From Skeletonema tropicum (lineage: Eukaryota > Bacillariophyta > Thalassiosirophyceae > Thalassiosirales > Thalassiosiraceae), in the NCBI GenBank assembly GCA_037178625.1, contig CM074140.1, positions 930,001 through 994,000 on the forward strand: 64,000 nt of DNA. The letters run 5' to 3'. This document shows, one piece after another, positions 30,362 through 40,667 of the stretch. Position numbers and translations under genes: made by a program. The notes under the pieces were generated by a model, which was not told the DNA's origin, did not search any database, and saw only the letters and a program-made list of their open reading frames with translations. Position 1 is the stretch's first letter. Each line of letters opens with the position of its first letter.

Positions 30362-30497
30362 TTTTGTTTTTCCGTGTATTAGAAAGTAGAAGTTACTGTA
30401 CAAGCTAATATGAACAATGATTTTGTATTTACAGTGTAAGTAAGTGTGACGAACAAGTTGTTCTGAGAGATGTGTAGCTATCTGTCCAACTCTCATA
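30362..30497. other. Convergent 3' intergenic spacer
   Basis: The TPR and dihydrouridine synthase genes end facing each other 136 nt apart. Nothing else is seen. Confidence 0.4.
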
Positions 30498-31913
30498 TCA
30501 GTTCGGAGGCCATTCTCCTCCACTTGCAAGAATCGTTTGTTTCTTCAGTGCTCTCTCGGCACGTATCTTTGCAATCTCCTCGTCAGTACGTTTTGGGCCA
30601 GGCTTTCTACCACGTCTTTTGCTCCACTTCCCAGCTTTCCCAGGTAACGGATTAGCTAACACTTGATCTTCTTTAGACGAGGATCCAGTCAATAGAATTT
30701 TGTGAAACTCATCCGAATTGGAAAACTCCTTCAGTTTCTGGAATGCACCCGCGTCAGAGTCGGATTCCCACAGGATTGAGGCAATCACATCATGTGCATC
30801 AGCACTTCGATTTGCTAGCAATACGTCCAATGGATCATTATCATCTGCTTCTGTGGAGGATGATGTCATTCGGCTTTGTATCAATGGTTTCTCTATGGAT
30901 TGTGCTGCAAACTCATCTTCTGGATAGGGACTATACCTCGACAAAAATTCAAAGTGCCATGGCAAAAATGTCCAAGCCTTTTTTCGACCCATTTCATCAT
31001 CACCAAAGTGCTCCTTCATATACCTTGCAAGTGTGTGATAGACTTCTATCCTCTCTCTAGTAGTGGGTGACCAGGTAGCGTTGTCTTTAAACTCTTGGAA
31101 TATCCATGGCTTAATCAAGGCTCCTCTCCCGACCATTACGGAATGTACACCCGTCTCTTTCATTCTTCTTCGTGCCTCAAAATGTGTCAGAATATCACCA
31201 TTCCCAACAATGGGAATGTGTCCATATCCCTCTTCTCTACTTTCCGCAACAGCTTGTTGGATCAGTTCCCAATTGGCATCCTTACTGTACCCCTGCTGAG
31301 CAGTACGTCCATGGATTGTAATGGCAGCTGCACCTGCTTCTCTGATTGCCTTGACATTCTCCAAGACGTTGATAGTGTCCGACTCACAACCTACTCGTAT
31401 TTTGACTGTAATCGGAAGGTCATCGGTACCATCCACCAGTCCCTTGACAAGCTTGTGCAGCTTTTGCGGGGATCGTAATAAGGATGATCCCAATCCTCTC
31501 CTTGTAACATCATATATTGGACATCCACAATTCAAATCACAAAACTGGACAACTGATGATGCAGTAGTAGTTTCTTGCTGCAGCTTGCGTATGGCATTCA
31601 AACCTTCGTCAATTTGATTCGTAGCAATCTGTACTCCAAATATTTGTTCCGTTTCGCACCGTCGTAATCGAGCTTGTTCGACTGGTGACCCACGAAGTAG
31701 GCTACGAGCGTAGACCATTTCAGAAAGTGATACCTCCATACCGAAATCGGTACAGAGACGTCGGAAGGGTAAGTTGCCACCTTTTGTGAGTGGGGCTAGT
31801 ATCATTTGGCCCGTGATTTGTTGTTGCATATTACTGATATTGCTGCTGCTGCTACTACTACTAAGTGCGCTGGAGCCGATGGCGAGTAGGATTATTGATG
31901 GGACAGCCTTCAT
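30498..31913 (-). CDS. tRNA-dihydrouridine synthase, DUS3-like
   Basis: 471 aa from the ATG at 31913. FMN-dependent reduction of uridine to dihydrouridine in tRNA. Visible motifs: MILAPLTKGGNLPFRRLC (FMN site), QFCDLNCGCPIYDVTRRGLGSSLL with the catalytic Cys of the GCP loop (about 133), TVKIRVG, AITIHGRTAQQGYS, IVGNGDI and MVGRGALIKPWIF. WHFEFLSRYSPYP matches eukaryotic DUS3 wording. The CCCH fingers of canonical DUS3 are absent, and a Lys/Arg-rich tail with an AT-hook-like RRGRKPGPKR is present instead. The N-terminus (KAVPSIILLAIGSSALS) is a hydrophobic leader, suggesting organelle rather than nuclear targeting. Confidence 0.85.
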   Translation of the reverse strand: MKAVPSIILLAIGSSALSSSSSSSNISNMQQQITGQMILAPLTKGGNLPFRRLCTDFGMEVSLSEMVYARSLLRGSPVEQARLRRCETEQIFGVQIATNQIDEGLNAIRKLQQETTTASSVVQFCDLNCGCPIYDVTRRGLGSSLLRSPQKLHKLVKGLVDGTDDLPITVKIRVGCESDTINVLENVKAIREAGAAAITIHGRTAQQGYSKDANWELIQQAVAESREEGYGHIPIVGNGDILTHFEARRRMKETGVHSVMVGRGALIKPWIFQEFKDNATWSPTTRERIEVYHTLARYMKEHFGDDEMGRKKAWTFLPWHFEFLSRYSPYPEDEFAAQSIEKPLIQSRMTSSSTEADDNDPLDVLLANRSADAHDVIASILWESDSDAGAFQKLKEFSNSDEFHKILLTGSSSKEDQVLANPLPGKAGKWSKRRGRKPGPKRTDEEIAKIRAERALKKQTILASGGEWPPN

Positions 31914-32265
31914 TATTATTGGACACAACTAACAGCAGAAGCTATATACAGTATATTGGCCATGCCATTGCCATCGTTGTTCATAGCTGTTTGCTGTTTG
32001 ATGGGAGCTTGGTGGTAGGTAAGGAAGACGGGTGAATGATAGGCAGGTCTGTACTTATGTCGAAATTTTCTCCGCCAACCACCGACAAAAGAACAAATAT
32101 GCGATCACAATCACAATGGTACGATAAAAGGTAGTAGTAGGCAGCGGCCATTCCATCATATCGACTACCATCTCCACGTTGTTCGCTTCAGCAGCATCCT
32201 CAGGTTCATCATTGTGGTGCACAGCGAAACTCCAGCCAAGAAGAACACGTCGAGAATATATAATA
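31914..32265. other. Bidirectional promoter region
   Basis: 352 nt between the divergently transcribed dihydrouridine synthase and NVL-like genes. I see no clear TATA or conserved box. Confidence 0.4.
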
Positions 32266-35200
32266 ATGGACACATCCGCCAAACAAGGTTTTCGCTTTTA
32301 CAAATCTGGATCAACATCTCCAGTCCCTCCTACAACATCTACGAAGAATCCTCTGTTGCATCGTGTTCCATCCAATCCTTCCTTCTTGATATCTGAATCT
32401 GGTGGTGAATCGTCTTCATTATTTCGTAGGACAAACTCATCATCATCGACATCATCAGCTGCTGTTGATCCCAAACTATTGCAAATTGTCAAACGCATTA
32501 CAACATCCACTCCATCATTACTCATTGCATCATCATCATCAGCTGGTGGAAACAAGGCATCGCAACAAGCTCGAAACAACAATATTGCCGCGGTAACCAA
32601 TTTAGTATTAGAAAGACATCGTGAATACAAACGGAAAGATATTGGTTGGGTCCGTAGTGGTGTCGAAGGAGCTTTGAGTGTCTTGGCTACTACTGAATCA
32701 ACAACAGGTAGTAATAGCGACACGACTAATAGCAATAATAACAAGAAGAGAAAAGTTCCAACTTCCATTCCAATTGGAGGAGGATCAAACGTCTCTACTT
32801 CTCCCAATAATCCTTCTACTGGATCATCATCATCGTTGCCGAATACATCCACATCGTCTCAAAAGAAGAAGAAGCGTGTTGTGGAAAGTGCGGATGAAGA
32901 TTTGATGGATGAAGATAGTAGTGACCTGGATGTTACAGAGAACAACAACAACAATAACAACACCAATCTACACCACGAGAGTACTACAACATCAACAACA
33001 ACCAATTCAAACGAAGTAGTACCCACCACTATAACACGGACGAATTCTGGAGGAGGTATGTTGAATGCAAGTTTACGTAACAACTACAAAAATAATGTGC
33101 AACGTGAGCAGCGCGAGAGAGAGGCTGCTGCTTCGACTGCTGCACCTACTGATGATGAAACCAATGATGCGACATCCTCCTCCGTAGTAGCGCGAGGTTC
33201 CAAAACTCCAACAACAGCATCGTCTGTGACAACTCCAAAACGGAAAAAGAAGTCATCCAAAAAGGCTCAACCTAATAGCAGCAGCAGTAGCAGAGCACAA
33301 GATAATTCCGAAGACAATCCTTACTCTACATCAACCCCTAGCACATTAGTCCTTCCATCACCACGCCCTACAGAACGTTATTCCAATCTTGGAGGGATGG
33401 CACCGTTACTCCAACAAGTACGCGAACTGATTGAATATCCACTCTCTCGTCCGGAACTCTTTTTGCATTTGGGAGTCGAGCCACCCCGAGGAGTACTCCT
33501 CCGCGGCCCGCCTGGCTGCGGTAAGACCCATCTCGCCAAGGCAATCTCCGGAGAGTTGAATGTTAGTTACTTCCAAGTTTCCGCGCCAGAGTTGGTCGGT
33601 GGCGTGTCGGGAGAGTCGGAACTGCGTGTCCGTACATTGTTTGAGAGTGCTGCCAATTATGCACCCGCGATTATCTTTATAGATGAGATTGATGCTATTG
33701 CACCCAAGCGTGGGGAAGGTGGTGCTGGAGGTGGGGGGAAGAGTATGGAAAAGCGTATCGTGGCTCAGTTGTTGACAAGTATGGATTCGATACACCCCAA
33801 AAATAATAGGAATGCGTCTGCAGTGATTGTCTTGGGTGCAACGAATCGTCCGGATGCTATGGATCCAGCATTGAGAAGAGCTGGGAGGTTTGATAGGGAA
33901 ATTGTGTTAGGTGCGCCAGATGAGGCAGCACGTGAAGGGATTTTGCAAGTAATGACAAGTCAAATGAGAGTAGAGGGTAGTTTGGATTTCAAAGTCTTGG
34001 CAAGAAAGACTCCTGGGTTTGTAGGAGCAGATTTGAGAAGTTTAACCAAAGAGGCTGCCGTGATTGCAATTAAACGAATCTTTAGGATGGATTTATTGGA
34101 CGGTAGTGGCGACGCCGGAAAGGGAGACGACGACAAAGTGTCAAATAATGATACTGGTACAACTACAGCTACAGAAGAATCGTCGTCTAATGACATCAAC
34201 TCCATCACCCCACTAACGCCTGAGCAGTTGGATCCATTGTACATAAAGATGGATGACTTCCTTGCCGCGGTTCCTCATGTTCAACCCTCTTCAAAACGAG
34301 AAGGTTTTGCCACCGTTCCAGATGTTTCCTGGGATGACATTGGAGCATTATCAAGTATTCGTGAGGAACTTACATTAAGTGTCCTGGAACCTATTTCTCA
34401 TCCTGAGAAGTTCGCAGCTTTAGGATTGCCTCTCCCGGCAGGAGTGTTACTTTATGGCCCGCCTGGTTGCGGAAAAACATTGTTGGCCAAGGCGATCGCC
34501 AATGAGTCTGGGGCTAATTTCATATCAGTAAAAGGGCCCGAACTATTGGACAAATACGTTGGCGAAAGTGAACGATCCGTGCGTGTCGTGTTTGAACGTG
34601 CTCGCAGTAGCAGCCCTTGCATTATATTCTTCGACGAGTTGGACAGTCTCTGCCCTAAACGAGGCAGTGATAGTGGCGGCGGCGGTGGTGTCAGCGAAAG
34701 AGTAGTCAATCAGCTTCTGACTGAAATGGATGGATTAGATAGTCGTAGGAGTGTCTTTGTAATTGCAGCAACGAATCGTCCGGAGTTGATCGATCCTGCA
34801 ATGTTGAGACCTGGACGCCTCGACAAGCTCTTGTATGTTCCTCTCCCGTCGCCAGATGATCGATACTCAATCTTGCAGGCACTCGGTGCCTCTATCAAAC
34901 TTGCACAAGATGTAAACTTGAAAGCTATTGCTCATGACTCTCGCGCAGATGGATTTAGTGGCGCAGATTGTGCGGCCCTATTGCGAGAGGCTGGTCTTGC
35001 CGTGCTCCGTGATGGCATTTTAGGCAAGAAAACAACAACACCACAAGCAGGACATGTTGAAGAAAGTAAGGAGTCTTCACCATTACAAATTACCTCGAAC
35101 CACTTCAAATATGCATTTGAACATGTTTTGCCGTCAGTGTCGAAAAAAGATCAAGCGAGATATGATAAGCTTCGTGACCGTATGGCAAGGGCGCGAACAA

Positions 35201-35292
35201 GGGCTACTACCGAGTCAGAAACAGCTGCAACTGGTGCAGAAGATTCAAGTGATGGTAATGCCGAGCAAAGAGAAGCAGTTGCTGGAGTCTAA
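32266..35292 (+). CDS. Double AAA+ ATPase, NVL/Rix7 type
   Basis: 1008 aa from the ATG at 32266. Upstream in-frame codons lack an ATG. A long Ser/Asn/Thr-rich N-terminal region with basic patches (KKKKR at about 203, KRKKKSSKK at about 325) probably carries nuclear signals. D1 has Walker A GPPGCGKTH (about 414), IIFIDEIDA and RRIVAQLL-like EKRIVAQLLTSMD; D2 has GPPGCGKTLL (about 731), IIFFDELDS and RPGRLDKLLYVPLPS. The phrase VSGESELRVRTLFE plus ARKTPGFVGADL is the NVL form of D1 and distinguishes it from CDC48/p97. Family role: nucleolar remodeller releasing factors from pre-60S ribosomes. Both nucleotide sites look intact. Confidence 0.87.
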   Translation: MDTSAKQGFRFYKSGSTSPVPPTTSTKNPLLHRVPSNPSFLISESGGESSSLFRRTNSSSSTSSAAVDPKLLQIVKRITTSTPSLLIASSSSAGGNKASQQARNNNIAAVTNLVLERHREYKRKDIGWVRSGVEGALSVLATTESTTGSNSDTTNSNNNKKRKVPTSIPIGGGSNVSTSPNNPSTGSSSSLPNTSTSSQKKKKRVVESADEDLMDEDSSDLDVTENNNNNNNTNLHHESTTTSTTTNSNEVVPTTITRTNSGGGMLNASLRNNYKNNVQREQREREAAASTAAPTDDETNDATSSSVVARGSKTPTTASSVTTPKRKKKSSKKAQPNSSSSSRAQDNSEDNPYSTSTPSTLVLPSPRPTERYSNLGGMAPLLQQVRELIEYPLSRPELFLHLGVEPPRGVLLRGPPGCGKTHLAKAISGELNVSYFQVSAPELVGGVSGESELRVRTLFESAANYAPAIIFIDEIDAIAPKRGEGGAGGGGKSMEKRIVAQLLTSMDSIHPKNNRNASAVIVLGATNRPDAMDPALRRAGRFDREIVLGAPDEAAREGILQVMTSQMRVEGSLDFKVLARKTPGFVGADLRSLTKEAAVIAIKRIFRMDLLDGSGDAGKGDDDKVSNNDTGTTTATEESSSNDINSITPLTPEQLDPLYIKMDDFLAAVPHVQPSSKREGFATVPDVSWDDIGALSSIREELTLSVLEPISHPEKFAALGLPLPAGVLLYGPPGCGKTLLAKAIANESGANFISVKGPELLDKYVGESERSVRVVFERARSSSPCIIFFDELDSLCPKRGSDSGGGGGVSERVVNQLLTEMDGLDSRRSVFVIAATNRPELIDPAMLRPGRLDKLLYVPLPSPDDRYSILQALGASIKLAQDVNLKAIAHDSRADGFSGADCAALLREAGLAVLRDGILGKKTTTPQAGHVEESKESSPLQITSNHFKYAFEHVLPSVSKKDQARYDKLRDRMARARTRATTESETAATGAEDSSDGNAEQREAVAGV

Positions 35293-36198
35293 TGACCGAG
35301 TCATTGCTCCTATTGCTATCGTACTTGCTGTTTTGCAGATAATTCGCAACGTTGCAACGCAACCAAGGGAATTACCAGAACTCCGTCAGTATCACTGGCC
35401 GTTGACGAATAGAAGAAGAAGAAGGCCAAACAGACACAGGATGTAGCATTGGTCTAAGCTTAAGGTGGAAGTTGTAACAAACAGGGTTATTTCTATCAAC
35501 TGAAGAATTATATTGTTGCTATGTTACATACAAGATTTGAATATCTTGACCTGCGCCATGATTACTTGGTATCGAACCGTATGATCAATGCTGAAGCATC
35601 AGGTACTGATCTCGAAATGGAAGAGGAGATGTTCTCTTCAAAAGCTGAAGTCCAACATCGGGGCTGGTTTCGTTTTGAGGCAAGCCGAATTGACGCCGAT
35701 AAAAATGCATGGAAGTATATCATACTTGTTATGGTTGACATATGCAGGACTGTTGCTTCTGCGAGGTAAGCCATCGTACTGTGTCTATGAAGATGCAGCT
35801 ACGCGAAAGAGTACCAAGCTGTCTGAGCAGACTGGTACATATGTATTGGTTGCCGATTGGCTTCAAAATGCGAAAACTTCTTAGAGAGGGGACATTATAA
35901 GGGACTTAGCTGGCCCCTGGGGGAAACCTAATTTGCTTTCTTGCTACTTCTATTTTACAACTAGAGATTTTATTAGCAAATTTAAATTGGGGATAACCTA
36001 TAATCAAATCGTCAAGAGCGTCAAGTGTGCGGTTCCCGTGATGTGCCGCTGCGGCGGGCACCACAATTATTTGTATGTGTCTAAAACTGCCGGCGCACAT
36101 TTCCGATTTACAGCTGGCATTCTCGGACGTCTTGTAGTCATGGTGGAGTGAGCGAGCGAGGAAGGAGGAGGGGCGTACTTGAAAGATCATCTGCCTCG
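35293..36198. other. Intergenic region downstream of the NVL-like gene
   Basis: Several overlapping short frames (35521-35884 on either strand) have no recognisable content and are not called. The 10-bp word CTACTTTAGC at 36199-36208 is the left target duplication of the MITE that follows. Confidence 0.45.
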
Positions 36199-36216
36199 CT
36201 ACTTTAGCGCATATGC

Positions 36217-36792
36217 GCATGGAGTGCGGTCTGCCCCAACTTTTTAGGAGCGGTCTGCCCCAACTTTTTACAGCAACAAAATACGTAGGAATTAGTACTA
36301 ATATTGGGCCGAAGAGATGAGACAAATCTTCTGTCTTCTCAGTACCACATGGTTCTCCCACAAACGCACTCACAAAACACCTTGGATAAGGCTCTCAAAA
36401 TCATACTCCTATCGCATTACGCACGCTACACGAAGAGAGGAATTCTTGTTGCCTCAATTGGACTCTACGACACGTACGCTTGCTTTGAGTTCAACCGAAT
36501 TATTTCTCCCGGCTACGCAAGCGTGCGACATGGTCTTTGTCAAAGTGAGTATGAGTGTAGGTACATACACAGGAGTAATATTTTTCATCAGTACCTACGT
36601 TGGTAATATTATTTTTCATGTGTGTGTTTGGAGTTTGGAGGGCGGGTACTTCTATGAGAATGCGGTACTGAGAGGACAGAAGATTTGTCTCATCTCTTCG
36701 GCCCAATATTAGTACTAATTCCTACGTATTTTGTTGCTGTAAAAAGTTGGGGCAGACCGCTCCTAAAAAGTTGGGCAGACCGCACTCCATGC
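36217..36792. mobile_element. Mutator-type MITE with ~130-bp terminal inverted repeats
   Basis: The two ends are near-perfect inverted repeats of about 130 bp (36217-36349 and 36660-36792), starting GCATGGAGTGCGGTCTGCCC and including a duplicated GCGGTCTGCCCCAAC-like motif. A 10-bp direct repeat, CTACTTTAGC, flanks it at 36199-36208 and 36793-36802. An 8-bp palindromic filler GCATATGC lies between the left copy and the left end. Long TIRs with a 9-11-bp target duplication are typical of Mutator-like elements. At 576 bp it has no transposase. Its ends do not match the MULE at 59-63 kb, so it belongs to another family. Confidence 0.8.
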
Positions 36793-36864
36793 CTACTTTA
36801 GCTGATTGCACTCGATGGTATCATAATTTTATGAGACAAGCAACTGTAGAGATCGTAGATGACC

Positions 36865-38130
36865 ATGGATAAATCGATACCAACAACTTCCATAAGAGAC
36901 GAAACATTTGACGATGATGTCGGCCGACGCATTTCGACATTCCGACCAAGCAAAAATTCCTTTTGTTCGGGCAAAATCATTGCATATGATGCTGGGAGCG
37001 ATAAGCAGTGAGTAATTGTGATGTTAGCTTTACGTTGTGTTTGCAGTCAATGTTGCAATTATAAAAATCTAAAACATCAATCAATCCAATCACCATACAG
37101 CACCATCTGCTTTGAAGATGATGGAAGAGTTGAGGAGATGACCATAGATTCGTACCGCTTGCTCGAACGGATGGTCGTTACGACCCATAAAAAACGAAAT
37201 AGACACAATCAATCCGTAGAAGAAGCTGAAAATCCTGGCCGATCAAAAAAGAGTCGGCTTGACGACAGAGCACTCGCAGAAATAACTGAAACAAAACTTA
37301 TAAGGACCGTATCGGACAGCAAAGTAAAACGGGTAGAGGATGTACAGGTGGGTGATAGAATCGCTAGAGACTTTGATGGCGACGTATATTTTGGTGTTGT
37401 CGAGCAGGTCAAAAAAGGGAAAGATAGAGAACATGATGTATTCGTTATCCTCTTTGATGATGGAGACTGTTTTGAACTTGATTCGTTCGACATGGAAAGA
37501 GCGTTGAAACTATACGAAGCATGCAAAAGGGCCGAAAAGAATGATCCAGAGATCCAAAACAAAATAGACAATATGGAAAAGGACTTCAACAAGGAGAAGC
37601 AAGAAATAATGAGACAACTCCCTGATGAAATGAAACGACAATTTCTGCAGGTAGGATTTGCGCGACTTGATGCAAGGAGTGATTACAAACCAGTCATCTT
37701 CTTGAGCCCCTATGATGTTTTTTACCCAGTCCGCTGGCCATGGCTGGAACGATTCAAAAAGGCAACTGACCCCCAAAAAGTTCCGAGGATAGTCTGCTGG
37801 TACGGGGAAGGCATTGAAAATTCATTCTCACTGGTCACTGCCAATAATTGTCTCAGCTACAATAAGGCACGCAAGAGAGGAGTTGCAGATGTACCAAAAG
37901 AAATCCTACAAAAGATAAGGAAACGCAAAACACTATCAAAAAGTGAAGAAAAGTTGTACCATAGTTTGAAACAGATAGAAGCAGATGCAGACAAAGCTCC
38001 ATCCGATAGAATTCGTTTTGAGAAGCCGAAAGAAGATCATGAGTTGGTCCAATCTGGTAAACGTCTGTTTATGGAGATTGAGGCTGAGTTAGGCAGACTC
38101 ACAAAAACATGCGATGTGATGTCAAGTTGA
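36865..38130 (+). CDS. Two-Tudor-like-domain protein (390 aa)
   Basis: Exon 1 is 36865-37007 and exon 2 37101-38130, with a 93-nt phase-2 intron (GTGAGT donor, CATACAG acceptor). Splicing gives a smooth first domain, SGKIIAYDAGSDKHTICFEDDGRVEE, cut by the intron after SDK. A second domain reads GDRIARDFDGDVYFGVVEQV ... VFVILFDDGDCFELD. Both have the entry-strand, turn and D-DG-x pattern of Tudor/PWWP-like barrels that often read methylated lysine or arginine. Basic KKSR/KKRNRH patches suggest nuclear location. A Lys/Glu-rich helical segment (about 205-235) and an unassigned C-terminal domain follow. Ligand unknown. Without exon 1 the first barrel would be lost. Confidence 0.68.
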
Positions 38131-38247
38131 AACGAGGCAAATGTTGCAACTGAGCACTTCTGTAATGTAATCATAACATAAGTATGACAAACATTACACA
38201 ATATTGAATTGCAATGGTATAATATTATTAGTGAGTAGGTCCTATTG

Positions 38248-40191
38248 TCACTTCGATCGACGCATCAGAAAGTATGTGACAAGTCTTAAAAAGACTTGAA
38301 TTGCAAGAAGCATTCCAACGTTGAGCCACAAATCTGACCAAGCACCACTTACTCCAAACCCTGAGATGACAGAAGATCCCGGAAGAGGGCATTCTTCGGA
38401 AGTATTGTTGGAAGCGCATGGTATTTGTCTACCGTCAAATTCGTTAGCAACAAAAGCTGTAAAACCATACCTCGCAGGAGATATCCATGATGCCCAGGCG
38501 AGTGCAGGACCCATCTTATCAAAGGGAATATAGAAACCACCTAATATAATGAGACAGATGGTCAACAGCGGAGCCAGCATTAGCGCCACACTGAAATTCG
38601 GTATCGCAATCGATAAGAATAATCCAAAACTTTGCGCTGCCGACACACTCAAATAATAAATCAATACAAACGTAAAAAAATGTTGTGCTGTCGGCCTCAG
38701 GTTACATATCCAATACACTGCAATCCCATATATCATTGGCATAGCCACTGAATTCACCATATCTGCCAACGTTTTCGCGATAAAATATGGTAAGACACCG
38801 TACATCTTCTTCGCTCTTTCACGAGATAATAATCTGCGCTCTCCTCCAAATGTAAGCATGGAGGTTGTTACAACTGAGTTGCTCTGTGCAATAAGAATGA
38901 AGTATAGTAGCGAAGCTCTGTTGAAGACATAGTCGGTATTGTCTGGAATATAACCCCACGCCAAACCAGTGAAGACAGTCCAGCAAATTGTAAGGAGCAT
39001 CGCAACTCTTGTGATTCTCTCACCTCTTCCCTGTCGCTGAGCACGAATAATGAGCAGTTTGAGTTGCGTCCAAAACGAGGCTTCAAACTTGGGCTCATTC
39101 TGCAATTCCTGCAGCGATGACAGTCGACGCTGGAGCTTTCCCCTCTGTGAGTGTTTGACAACACTCTTTCTATGCCTCAATTGACTGTCACCAGCCTGAC
39201 TTTGCGACTGGTTGTCGTTCTTCTCAACGCTGTACCGATTCCATAATGAAGTTAAGGAACTTCCTTCATCTTTGTTTTCGTCGTCCGTTATAACATCCAT
39301 GATCCAGTCCGCTTTACCCGTCTCTGGAGGTAATTCATTCACGTCTGGGCAAGATTCTAAAAATCGTCTCGCTTCAGATGGTAATCCCTCAAAGACTACT
39401 TTTCCTTTACTCAGTAGCAACAACTTATCAAATAGGTTGAAAATACTTGTTCTTGGCTGATGTATCACCACAGCAATCGCATGACCAAGACTAGCTAGCT
39501 CTTTTAATGTGACCATTAGCTGATATGCAGATGTTGCGTCAAGCGAGCTCGTAGGCTCGTCAAGCAATAACACACTCGGCCTTGCTACCAATTCAACTGC
39601 CACTGCAACACGTTTACGTTCACCTCCGGAAATTTTCGACCCTCCGCCTGGACTACCGATCAAACTATCTTGAACGTGGGCCAAACCAAGACGAGTTATT
39701 GTTTCATCTACCAGTTTATCAACTTCTTCATCTGATTTATGGTTTGGACTTTTCAGTCTCGCTGCGAACCTAATCGTTTCTTTCACTGTCAAGTTGCTCA
39801 GCAATAAATCGTCTTGATGAACAATTCCTATCAATCTTTTTGGCAAAGCTCCCTTTTCGCCATTGATGCGTATACATGAATCTGCGGATAAATCATTATC
39901 TGGGTCTGCAATCAGCCCAGCGGAAACAGACATGAGCGAAGTCTTGCCAGACCCGCTAGGACCCATCCAAGCAGAGAGCTCATATGGAGATATGGTAGTC
40001 GAAACGTTCGATAAAATTGTTTTTCGCTTGCCCTCCTTCTTTAGGGCAGTATTGATCGGTGCGTAGGAGATATTCTCAAGTGACAATTCCACAAGCTGGA
40101 TGTTCCGACGATAGCTTGTGGTCGATAATGATAATTGGTTTTCCTCGTCTTGACTCATTTCTTTAGCAGCAACCTCGCTTACTGGGCACAT
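38248..40191 (-). CDS. ABCG-subfamily half-transporter (647 aa)
   Basis: ATG at 40191. Upstream in-frame codons begin only with TTG. An ATPase domain precedes the membrane domain, the reverse order that marks ABCG (White/WBC) transporters. Motifs: Walker A GPSGSGKTS (about 77), Q-loop IVHQDDLL, signature SGGERKRVA (about 185), Walker B SVLLLDEPTSSLDA (about 208) and the H-loop VVIHQPRTS. About six spans follow from residue 430 (for example MLLTICWTVFTGLAWGY and LMLAPLLTICLIILGGFYIP). A Cys-bearing external loop lies near the C-terminus (CASNNTSEEC), with NTS as a possible glycosylation site. It should work as a dimer exporting lipids or hydrophobic compounds. Substrate not predictable. Confidence 0.88.
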   Translation of the reverse strand: MCPVSEVAAKEMSQDEENQLSLSTTSYRRNIQLVELSLENISYAPINTALKKEGKRKTILSNVSTTISPYELSAWMGPSGSGKTSLMSVSAGLIADPDNDLSADSCIRINGEKGALPKRLIGIVHQDDLLLSNLTVKETIRFAARLKSPNHKSDEEVDKLVDETITRLGLAHVQDSLIGSPGGGSKISGGERKRVAVAVELVARPSVLLLDEPTSSLDATSAYQLMVTLKELASLGHAIAVVIHQPRTSIFNLFDKLLLLSKGKVVFEGLPSEARRFLESCPDVNELPPETGKADWIMDVITDDENKDEGSSLTSLWNRYSVEKNDNQSQSQAGDSQLRHRKSVVKHSQRGKLQRRLSSLQELQNEPKFEASFWTQLKLLIIRAQRQGRGERITRVAMLLTICWTVFTGLAWGYIPDNTDYVFNRASLLYFILIAQSNSVVTTSMLTFGGERRLLSRERAKKMYGVLPYFIAKTLADMVNSVAMPMIYGIAVYWICNLRPTAQHFFTFVLIYYLSVSAAQSFGLFLSIAIPNFSVALMLAPLLTICLIILGGFYIPFDKMGPALAWASWISPARYGFTAFVANEFDGRQIPCASNNTSEECPLPGSSVISGFGVSGAWSDLWLNVGMLLAIQVFLRLVTYFLMRRSK

Positions 40192-40667
40192 GATGACGCA
40201 TATGCTGATCTGTTGAGAGTATAGAAGAAGTTTGAATTTGTGAGTGATCGGAGGTGAGGTAAGTAGATATGGGATATCTCTGCGTGCGTATGAAGCGACG
40301 TTGAGATGGGTCAAAGCAGCTATATAGTGTATGAGAAGTAAGTCAAGGCACTCTGTAGAGAGCAGCTGTATCGTGTATAAACACTAACTACTACAACATC
40401 ATTGGTTGTTCTTCATCGTCAATCGTCATGGTCATGAAGAAAGTGTTCTCTCGCGGACTTTTTGTGGCGGGAAACGCTTAGGCCCGCAGTAGTGCTACTA
40501 ATTCCACTGTACGATACAATATTTGGAGGTGAAGAGAAGATGAGTAATGGGTGTTGGTGGGCATAACCTTGATTAGATAGTGTGGAGCATTCGATGGCTA
40601 TGTTCTATTTGGTCAGCGACTGAGGTAGAGGGAACAAGAAGTAGAATCCATTCAAATTTTAGAGCTC
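40192..40667. other. Divergent promoter region
   Basis: Upstream of both the ABCG gene and the rhodanese-methyltransferase gene. No repeat or recognised element. Confidence 0.4.

Noticed and set aside
32055..32282. Small minus-strand frame with a C-terminal hydrophobic segment upstream of the NVL-like gene
   Set aside because: It starts at a TTG with no suitable ATG, overlaps the NVL start and has no family support.
35521..36373. Overlapping frames between the NVL-like gene and the MITE
   Set aside because: No domain, splice or codon pattern supports coding. One frame runs into the MITE repeat itself.
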